A stretch of DNA of 5,841 bases from Oscillospiraceae bacterium (GTDB lineage Bacteria; Bacillota; Clostridia; Oscillospirales; Oscillospiraceae), in the NCBI GenBank assembly GCA_009785655.1, contig WQVW01000115.1, forward strand, positions 1 through 5,841, read 5' to 3'. The notes beneath the pieces are model-generated. The model made no database searches. It was given only the letters and a program-made list of their open reading frames with translations, and was not told the origin of the DNA. Shown piece by piece: positions 1-4,788 of this stretch. The translations under genes were made by a program, and so were the position numbers. Positions within the stretch are counted from its first letter, which is position 1. The number at the start of each line of letters is the position of its first letter.

Positions 1-297
1 ACGGGCATAGCCATCGCACTTGAGCCGAGCTATGCCGCGTTTATATATGCAAGATCCGGGCTTGGTGTCCGGCACGGGATTACTCCGGCGAACTGTGTCG
101 GCGTCATAGACTCTGATTACCGGGGAGAGATTATGGTCGGCCTGAGGAACGCATCGGATAAAGCATTTACAGTAAACAACGGGGATCGGATTGCGCAAAT
201 GGTGATAGCGAAATGCGAATTGCCGGAACCGGTGCTTTGCAACGACTTAGATGAAACCTCCCGCGGGAGCGGGGGGTTCGGCTCCACAGGGGAGTGA
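1..297 (+). CDS. dut: dUTP diphosphatase (dUTPase), C-terminal part, 5' end outside window
   Basis: Trimeric dUTPase hydrolyses dUTP to dUMP and pyrophosphate, which keeps uracil out of DNA and supplies dUMP for thymidylate synthesis in the cytoplasm. Frame 1 is open from the first base to a TGA at 295-297, giving 98 residues. Four of the five family motifs are visible in order: motif II (ARSGLGVRHG, visible residues 17-26), motif III (GVIDSDYRGE, 34-43, with the catalytic Asp at 37), motif IV (GDRIAQMVI, 61-69) and the glycine-rich C-terminal motif V (RGSGGFGSTG, 88-97), which closes over the active site of the neighbouring subunit. Motif I is missing because about 45 N-terminal residues lie beyond the edge; family members are usually 140-150 residues. 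The gene converges on spoIIE with a hairpin repeat between them. The motif set leaves little doubt about identity. Confidence 0.95.
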   Translation, partial: TGIAIALEPSYAAFIYARSGLGVRHGITPANCVGVIDSDYRGEIMVGLRNASDKAFTVNNGDRIAQMVIAKCELPEPVLCNDLDETSRGSGGFGSTGE

Positions 298-353
298 AAG
301 AAACATCAAACGATCAAAAGATCCCTCTTGAGAGTCAAAAGAACGCAAAATGA

Positions 354-420
354 CGGACGCGCAAAGCGCGCCCCTACAAAGCATCAGGATATTCATGTAG
401 GGGCGTACTTTGCGTGTCCG
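354..420. repeat. Imperfect inverted repeat with GTAGGGGCG ends, possible dispersed element or bidirectional terminator
   Basis: The left arm 354-378 and right arm 396-420 are complementary at 22 of 25 positions around a 17-base loop. The inner ends of the arms read CGCCCCTACA and TGTAGGGGCG and the outer ends CGGAC and GTCCG. It fills most of the space between the convergent dut and spoIIE genes, so the folded RNA could end transcription from either side. However, T-tracts next to the arms are poor, so it is not a classic Rho-independent terminator. GTAGGGGCG-ended hairpins are, from general knowledge, a frequent dispersed intergenic repeat in Clostridia; that this is one of them is inference. 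Confidence 0.6.
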
Positions 421-436
421 ATAAGATCGACTTAGT

Positions 437-2770
437 TTACTCTCGCAAACCCACCTGTATAGCGATGACGGTCATATCATCGTCTTTGTCTGATTTTTTG
501 AAAGCCTGGTCTATAATTGTTTTTGAGAGTTTGCGCGGATTTTTGCCAACCTCAAAGTCAGATATGATATCCTCCAGCCAGCTGTCTCCGGTGCCTGATA
601 TAACGCCGTCACTGACCATCACAGCGATGGATCCGGGTTGAAGCGCCATTTTCACATGATCCGGCGTGTTATGCGGCGGCGTGCCGAGACCCACAGCCAA
701 ACTCTTACCGCGCACACGGCGAATCACACCGTCATGCCGTAAATAAGACGGCGCGGCGCCGTACTTGAACATGTTCGTCTTGCCGGAAAAAAGATCAATG
801 GATACCAGGTCGATAGTCGCGCAGCCGGTGTCGTCTTCATTCTTTAAAAGGAAGAGGTCATTTAACATTCGCACAGCGGTCTCAGCTTTCACGCCAGCGC
901 ACAAGAAACGCTCCAGTATTCTGATGGTGTCTCCGCTGTATCTGGCTGCAAATTCACCGCTGCCCATGCCGTCGGACAAGATTACGTACAAGATACCATC
1001 ATCAGTTTTGAAGTATGCACCTTTATCGCCGGACACTTCCTGCCCGCTCTTTTTCACACAGGAAATTCCGACAGCGGCGGATAGCGGTTCTGCTTCCAGG
1101 AGTTTGAGTCTGTCTGAAGCTGCGAGGGTTTCGTCCGTACACAACCGCACGCCCAGCGCAACGGAAAGCTTGTCCAAATATGCGGGGTCTTTTTTTAATG
1201 CCCTGACTGCGCCAGAGTCCACAATCTCCGCGATCAGGCGGCCGCTGCGAACGCGGAATACAGCGGTTTCCGCAAAAAAGCCTAGACTCTGCAAATACTT
1301 GGAGAGCCTTTCCTCAAGCTCCGGCTCAAGTTTAATTCCGCCGCTGAGCTCAACGGATATCTCACTTAAAATGGAAGAGACATCAGAATACTGGTTAAAT
1401 GCCGCGTTTTGATTCTCACGCAGTCGATTTTTGTACTGCCTGCGGTATAGCAGTCCGCGCAGCTCGGTGTTTACGGATGTTACATAGCCATCCAGGTTTA
1501 CGCACCAGAAATAATCCGGGAAATCGGCTGCTGAGAGCTGTCCGCGCTCCAGCATCATGGGGGATAAGTTGTTCATCACATCCAGGGTTGTTTGATAGTT
1601 TGTCTGCCAGCATACGGATGATTTTCCGCATTTCCGGCACGTTGTTTCGGCGGCGCGGTCGAATATGGCGGAGAGATCTTCGTCGTTGCGGTCGATTCCG
1701 GTTTTTTCCTTCACTGTCGTATACAAATCCTTAAACGCAATGGCGGTGCTGTCGATACGCGCTTTTGTATACTCCCGCGCACGCAAAACACCGGAACCGG
1801 ATCGGCCGGAGTTTGGCAGTAAAGCACCGAACCGAGACATAAACGAGCTGGGCAGGATAATAAATATAACGGAAGCGGCGAACGCCTCATACAACACAGC
1901 CGGAATATGTGCGCTGCCGAATGACATCAATGAGATGGCGGCACCGACAAGGATAAACGAAGCGGCGAATGACAATCTGTTGCGTTTGGAGAAAACACCG
2001 GAAGTGAGTCCGGCAAATCCGTACGCTGCGGAGAACAGAGGCGGCCCGCCAGAGGCGGCATCCATTGCGAGGCCGATCGCAACGCCGGTGGCGCACCCCA
2101 TGCCAACGCCACCCGTGTAAGCGGCCAGGAACACGCTTAAAGCCGCCAAAGTTCTGCCGATAGACATCACGCCCAAAACGGTGATATTAGACAGTGAAAT
2201 GAGGATGGCTGAAAGCAGAATTAAAACACTGACGGCGTTGATAGTTTCCGAGTTATATTCATATTTAGGGCTGCTTTTCCACGGATTAAGCGCGCGCCTG
2301 AAAAAATACGCACAGCCGCCGGCCAAAACAATATCAGTAATCAACAGCACCGTCACAGAAGGTGCCCATCTTGCCCCGGCAGCGGAAACGAACCCGACAC
2401 ATGTTGTGATAACAGCCGCGGACATCGGCATGAACCATGCACTCTCCGAAACATGCGTGTCCCGGAAAGTGACGAGGATGGTGCAAACCAACACGGCGGC
2501 GGATATATACTGTATCGACCAGAGGAACGAGCCGAAAAACAAGTATCCTGAAACAGCACCCATCAGCGTGATGACAGCCGCATCGCTGCTGGAGGCGGCC
2601 ACAAATCCAACGGCAAAAGGAGACAACGTACCAAAAACCCGCGCACCGGATAAAATGAACCCGAGCAAAAACCTAACAGCGTATTCAATAAGGCGAATTG
2701 AAAAGCCCCTCTTTTCTGTTTTCACGCCTGTTGATGCTGTTATAAACTTTAGAAACCTATCCCCAATCAC
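437..2770 (-). CDS. spoIIE: Stage II sporulation protein E, SpoIIE (PP2C-type serine phosphatase)
   Basis: SpoIIE is the membrane phosphatase of the sporulation septum. It dephosphorylates the anti-anti-sigma factor SpoIIAA so that sigma F becomes active in the forespore, and in Bacillus it also interacts with FtsZ during polar division. The 777-residue product matches the family architecture and is slightly shorter than the 827-residue B. subtilis protein. Residues about 25-310 form a series of hydrophobic membrane segments. A central cytoplasmic region carries a cysteine cluster (C378, C381, C387 followed by W). Residues about 565-774 form the PPM/PP2C phosphatase, with metal-site motifs GDKG (D582), SDGMGSG (D600), SDGV (D721) and DDDMTVI (D763-D765). 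The start is GTG at 2768-2770, chosen because GGAAAGGA lies 8 bases upstream and no better in-frame start exists. It appears monocistronic and is good evidence for an endospore former. Confidence 0.97.
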   Translation of the reverse strand: MIGDRFLKFITASTGVKTEKRGFSIRLIEYAVRFLLGFILSGARVFGTLSPFAVGFVAASSSDAAVITLMGAVSGYLFFGSFLWSIQYISAAVLVCTILVTFRDTHVSESAWFMPMSAAVITTCVGFVSAAGARWAPSVTVLLITDIVLAGGCAYFFRRALNPWKSSPKYEYNSETINAVSVLILLSAILISLSNITVLGVMSIGRTLAALSVFLAAYTGGVGMGCATGVAIGLAMDAASGGPPLFSAAYGFAGLTSGVFSKRNRLSFAASFILVGAAISLMSFGSAHIPAVLYEAFAASVIFIILPSSFMSRFGALLPNSGRSGSGVLRAREYTKARIDSTAIAFKDLYTTVKEKTGIDRNDEDLSAIFDRAAETTCRKCGKSSVCWQTNYQTTLDVMNNLSPMMLERGQLSAADFPDYFWCVNLDGYVTSVNTELRGLLYRRQYKNRLRENQNAAFNQYSDVSSILSEISVELSGGIKLEPELEERLSKYLQSLGFFAETAVFRVRSGRLIAEIVDSGAVRALKKDPAYLDKLSVALGVRLCTDETLAASDRLKLLEAEPLSAAVGISCVKKSGQEVSGDKGAYFKTDDGILYVILSDGMGSGEFAARYSGDTIRILERFLCAGVKAETAVRMLNDLFLLKNEDDTGCATIDLVSIDLFSGKTNMFKYGAAPSYLRHDGVIRRVRGKSLAVGLGTPPHNTPDHVKMALQPGSIAVMVSDGVISGTGDSWLEDIISDFEVGKNPRKLSKTIIDQAFKKSDKDDDMTVIAIQVGLRE

Positions 2771-2778
2771 ACAAACCG

Positions 2779-2786
2779 TCCTTTCC
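2779..2786 (-). promoter_or_regulatory. Ribosome binding site of spoIIE (sets the GTG start)
   Basis: Reading the minus strand, GGAAAGGA precedes the GTG start by 8 bases. The site supports GTG over downstream ATG codons. It lies inside a possible 10-residue leader frame (2767-2799) that ends in an overlapping GTGA. Confidence 0.7.
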
Positions 2787-2832
2787 CCGCCATGGGCATA
2801 AATCCATGGGATTCAGCATATAATACTAGATT

Positions 2833-2866
2833 ATTTTAGCGGGTTAGGACGAGAGAAAAAGGTCAA
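2833..2866 (-). promoter_or_regulatory. Candidate spoIIE promoter with wide spacing (TTGACC-N22-TAAAAT)
   Basis: On the minus strand, TTGACC (2861-2866) and TAAAAT (2833-2838) are separated by 22 bases, far above the usual 17. In B. subtilis the Spo0A-activated spoIIE and spoIIG promoters are known for sigma-A elements about 21-22 bases apart, so this spacing is what a Spo0A-dependent promoter would show. I could not find a convincing TGTCGAA Spo0A box nearby; TTTGACC overlapping the -35 is only a 5 of 7 match to the reverse form TTCGACA. A second -10-like TATTAT (2820-2825) has no good -35. Confidence 0.4.
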
Positions 2867-2905
2867 ATCAGGCTGTAGTATCGTGTTGGGAAATATTCGG
2901 AAATG

Positions 2906-2937
2906 CAAAAGCGGCTGCAAATTTGCAGCCGCTTTTG
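2906..2937 (-). terminator. Rho-independent terminator, perfect 32-base palindrome (copy 1)
   Basis: The sequence is a perfect inverted repeat, 16 bases per arm, with GC-rich core GCGGCTGC and flanking A and T tracts, so it can end transcription in both directions. On the minus strand it begins 16 bases after the stop of the small PLMP-like gene and its arm ends in TTTTG. It also insulates spoIIE from that gene. Thirty of its bases (2908-2937) recur identically at 3712-3741. Confidence 0.85.
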
Positions 2938-2953
2938 AGTGTGTAAAATAGAT

Positions 2954-3598
2954 TTACTTAAATGTTTCAAATACTTCCTTAAAGATTTCGCCGAATTGAA
3001 CTCCAAATGTCTCGCCGAACGCATCACTGGCTTCCATCATGTAAGCTGCCGACTTTAACATAGATTCCATCATGCTTACTTTCTCAGCTGCGGAAGTATC
3101 TTCTTTTGCCGGACGCAGGTCGTAGTACATCTTCTCGTATATGTCCAGCATTTTTTGATTTGTTGCTTCCCTGGATTTAACAATGTCTCCAACAGCGACG
3201 GCTTTTTGCTCAGAGGCCATGTCATACGCGTTCAACGAGGGAGGGTGCGTCTGGATTTCACGAATTTGTGTGAAAGCCTCATAAAGATATCCGATGTCAA
3301 CGCGGATTTTTTCCATTTGGCCGAGTATGTAGCTTATGGTAAATTCTGAACTGTTAGCGTCATTCATTTCCGACGGAATCTCTGTGGCAAATTCATTGCC
3401 GTTGTTATTTATAGCCATGGTGTTGTCCTCCTCAATAATGTGAGCAGGGCTTGCGAACAGGCAGATTTTTGTTTGGCTGTCATCCGTCCATCGCGCCCTG
3501 CCTGATTTAATCAAACCTTTGGCGCGCTTTACGTATGTAGGCGCGTATTGTTTACCGGATAAATCTACCACTTCGATGTTTTTTGTGATGGGTGTCAC
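2954..3598 (-). CDS. Unknown protein with PLMP/RRXRR-like N-terminus and helical C-terminal region
   Basis: I do not know the function. From the GTG at 3596-3598 the product has 214 residues. Its residues about 8-47 (IEVVDLSGKQYAPT, then KRAKGLIKSGRARW and ICL) follow the pattern of the PLMP/RRXRR module at the N-terminus of IscB-type proteins: a short beta strand, a PT turn, then RA..L.K.GRA. No RuvC or HNH nuclease follows. The rest, from about residue 61, is charged and predicted helical by eye, with a Met- and Phe-rich end. The start is uncertain. The frame is open up to a TTG at 3691, but that lies upstream of the predicted transcription start near 3653, so it is unlikely. GTG 3598 keeps the conserved-looking VTPITKN lead-in but has no classical RBS. 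A strong RBS instead precedes an internal in-frame ATG at 3418, which would give a 154-residue product without the N-terminal module. I recall similar fused proteins in Clostridia, which supports the longer form. The gene is monocistronic, with a terminator at 2906-2937. Confidence 0.6.
   Translation of the reverse strand: MTPITKNIEVVDLSGKQYAPTYVKRAKGLIKSGRARWTDDSQTKICLFASPAHIIEEDNTMAINNNGNEFATEIPSEMNDANSSEFTISYILGQMEKIRVDIGYLYEAFTQIREIQTHPPSLNAYDMASEQKAVAVGDIVKSREATNQKMLDIYEKMYYDLRPAKEDTSAAEKVSMMESMLKSAAYMMEASDAFGETFGVQFGEIFKEVFETFK
3416..3433 (-). promoter_or_regulatory. Strong ribosome binding site and in-frame internal ATG start
   Basis: On the minus strand GAGGAGGAC (3425-3433) is followed by the ATG at 3416-3418, with 8 bases between AGGAGG and ATG. 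It is the best Shine-Dalgarno site in the window. The same bases encode Glu-Glu-Asp-Asn-Thr of the longer frame, with no stop between the two parts. It would start a 154-residue protein (MAINNNG...). Either this is the true start, or the gene makes two products from one frame. Confidence 0.65.
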
Positions 3599-3648
3599 CC
3601 CCAAATGTGTAGATTGCACCTGCGTTTTTTTGTATGGGTGTCGTCCCC
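3578..3648 (-). repeat. Pair of imperfect 25-base direct repeats in the leader of the PLMP-like gene
   Basis: Copies at 3578-3602 and 3624-3648 agree at 20 of 25 positions without gaps and are 46 bases apart. On the minus strand both have a G-run, then GACACCCAT, then an A-run. They lie between the predicted transcription start (about 3653) and the possible starts, and the downstream copy contains the compact dyad GGGTGACACCC. They could be a duplicated operator, RNA structure or a relic of a duplicated start region. Confidence 0.5.
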
Positions 3649-3659
3649 GGTGCGTGTGT

Positions 3660-3688
3660 ATTTTATCATGCTGTATTAAAAAAAGCAA
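3660..3688 (-). promoter_or_regulatory. Sigma-A-type promoter for the PLMP-like gene
   Basis: On the minus strand TTGCTT (3683-3688) and TAAAAT (3660-3665) are 17 bases apart, and TGA directly before the -10 makes it an extended -10. Transcription would begin near 3652-3654, which excludes the upstream TTG at 3691 as a start codon and leaves about 55 bases of leader before the GTG at 3598. Confidence 0.6.
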
Positions 3689-3711
3689 CAATTTTTACCA
3701 ACGCAAACAAT

Positions 3712-3741
3712 AAAGCGGCTGCAAATTTGCAGCCGCTTTTG
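3712..3741 (-). terminator. Rho-independent terminator of the FNT channel gene (copy 2 of the palindrome)
   Basis: A perfect 28-base palindrome (3712-3739; arms AAAGCGGCTGCAAA and complement) starts about 20 bases after the channel stop codon. On the minus strand it is followed by TTTATTGTTT, a usable if interrupted T-tract. Bases 3712-3741 are identical to 2908-2937 in the same orientation. It separates the channel transcript from the promoter of the PLMP-like gene. Confidence 0.85.
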
Positions 3742-3759
3742 TCATAAATGTTTATCCTA

Positions 3760-4602
3760 TTATGCTTTTTTCTTCTTAGGCTCACGCAGGAAGATGAACC
3801 AGTAGGATATCCCGATGATTACCATGCCGCCGATAATGTTGCCGATGGTGGAAGCGACCAAGTTGTACCAAAGCCAGTTGCCCCAGGTGAGGTTGGAAAG
3901 ATTGAGGCCGAATGCGGATTCCGCTGCCGCTGCGTACGTTGGGTTGCGCATGGCGAACAAGCCGACAGGACCGTAGTACATGTTGGCGATACTATGCTCA
4001 AAAGCGTTCAGAACGAAGAGCATGATCGGCATAAACAGTGCCAGGAATTTACCGCCGGAATCTTTAGCGGAGAAAGACATCCAAACAGCGGCGCAGACGA
4101 GGATATTACAAAGAATGCCGCGTGCGATGCCGTCCATAAATGTCATAGTGGATTTCACATAAGCGGTGTTGATTGCGTTGGCGGCGACAGCGTTGTTAAA
4201 CAGTGACATGGTTCCGCCATATGCGGTCAGCCACGCGACAAGCATTGCGCCGGCAAAGTTGCCTATGTATACGAACAACCAGTTTCTAAGCATTTTGCTC
4301 AGCGTAATTTCTCTTTGCAGTACGGGGATGATCAGCAAATTGTTGCCTGTGAAAAGCTCACTGCCTGCCAATAGAACCATGGCCAGTCCGCCGGGGAAGA
4401 CAGAGCCGCCGATCAGTCTGGCGATCGATGGGTTTGTCTGGACAATAGACGCCGGGGCGACAAGTGAGCCAACGCCAGCCATTGCGATGAATATTCCGGC
4501 GAGTATGCCGAGTACCAGCATCTTCGAGATCGGAAGCTGCGCTTTTGCAACGCCTGTTGCAATGTAATTCTGCGCGATTTCTTTTGGTGCAAACACATTC
4601 AT
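3760..4602 (-). CDS. Formate/nitrite transporter (FNT) family channel, FocA-like
   Basis: FNT proteins are pentameric inner-membrane channels, each subunit with six membrane helices, that pass small monovalent anions such as formate, nitrite or hydrosulfide. The 280-residue length is typical. Family signatures are clear: LLAGSELFTGN (residues 78-87, the broken second helix and omega-loop Thr), NWLFVYIGNFAGAM (107-120), RGILCNILVCAAVWMS (161-176), FEHSIANM (201-208, holding the conserved pore His203) and GNIIGG...SYWFIFLRE (254-274), which closely resembles E. coli FocA. The C-terminus ends in a short lysine tail (KKKK). The start is ATG 4600-4602, with GGGAGGA 11 bases upstream. Formate is the likeliest substrate in an anaerobe, but nitrite or hydrosulfide cannot be excluded from sequence; no pflB, nitrite reductase or sulfite reductase gene is in view. 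It is divergent from the DUF362 gene and has its own promoter and terminator. Confidence 0.95.
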   Translation of the reverse strand: MNVFAPKEIAQNYIATGVAKAQLPISKMLVLGILAGIFIAMAGVGSLVAPASIVQTNPSIARLIGGSVFPGGLAMVLLAGSELFTGNNLLIIPVLQREITLSKMLRNWLFVYIGNFAGAMLVAWLTAYGGTMSLFNNAVAANAINTAYVKSTMTFMDGIARGILCNILVCAAVWMSFSAKDSGGKFLALFMPIMLFVLNAFEHSIANMYYGPVGLFAMRNPTYAAAAESAFGLNLSNLTWGNWLWYNLVASTIGNIIGGMVIIGISYWFIFLREPKKKKA

Positions 4603-4613
4603 TTTAGAACAAT

Positions 4614-4620
4614 TCCTCCC
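4614..4620 (-). promoter_or_regulatory. Ribosome binding site of the FNT gene
   Basis: Minus-strand GGGAGGA lies 11 bases before the ATG at 4600-4602. The spacing is slightly long, but no other in-frame ATG is near, so it supports the chosen start. Confidence 0.65.
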
Positions 4621-4701
4621 AATTTGTGCAACTTAGTGTTGTGGTATGTTTTGCGGTGCCGCGAAGAGACGAAAAATTTCATCTGTTCACAGAATCGAAA
4701 C

Positions 4702-4739
4702 ATTATAGCATATTTTATCACATTGTAGCGTCATGTCAA
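4702..4739 (-). promoter_or_regulatory. Sigma-A promoter of the FNT channel gene
   Basis: On the minus strand a consensus TTGACA (4734-4739) is followed after 16 bases by TAAAAT (4712-4717), preceded by TGA as in extended -10 promoters. A perfect TATAAT (4702-4707) lies ten bases further downstream but has no matching -35, so the start could shift. The leader is about 100 bases and contains two small dyads (4668-4683 and 4682-4693). Confidence 0.7.
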
Positions 4740-4740
4740 C

Positions 4741-4768
4741 TTGTAATTCTGACTTTTTGTTGTATAAT
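4741..4768 (+). promoter_or_regulatory. Sigma-A-type promoter of the DUF362 gene
   Basis: TTGTAA (4741-4746) and a perfect TATAAT (4763-4768) are 16 bases apart, with the start codon only 20 bases further on, so the leader is very short. The -35 abuts the -35 of the divergent FNT promoter (4734-4739), so the two polymerase sites are back to back. Confidence 0.6.
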
Positions 4769-4788
4769 GACTTAAAAGGAGAGCGACC

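Noticed and set aside
298..353. Terminator directly after dut
   Set aside because: Only stems of about four pairs (for example GATCaaaaGATC) are present and there is no T-tract, so no terminator can be supported before the 354-420 dyad.
765..2801. Long plus-strand frames opposite spoIIE (for example 765-1412, 1665-2120 and 2181-2801)
   Set aside because: They lie antisense to a complete, clearly recognised spoIIE, have no family motifs and are low-complexity shadows of its codon pattern.
3599..3691. N-terminal extension of the PLMP-like protein to the TTG at 3691
   Set aside because: The codon overlaps the -35 region of a good promoter (3660-3688), has no ribosome binding site and would lie upstream of the transcription start.
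2954..3741. IscB-type RNA-guided nuclease with an omega RNA
   Set aside because: Only the N-terminal module resembles IscB. There is no RuvC or HNH motif, and the leader is too short and too weakly structured for a typical omega RNA.
3748..4567. Plus-strand frames opposite the FNT channel (3748-4206 and 4166-4567)
   Set aside because: They are shadows of the channel gene; the minus-strand product has every FNT signature over its full length.
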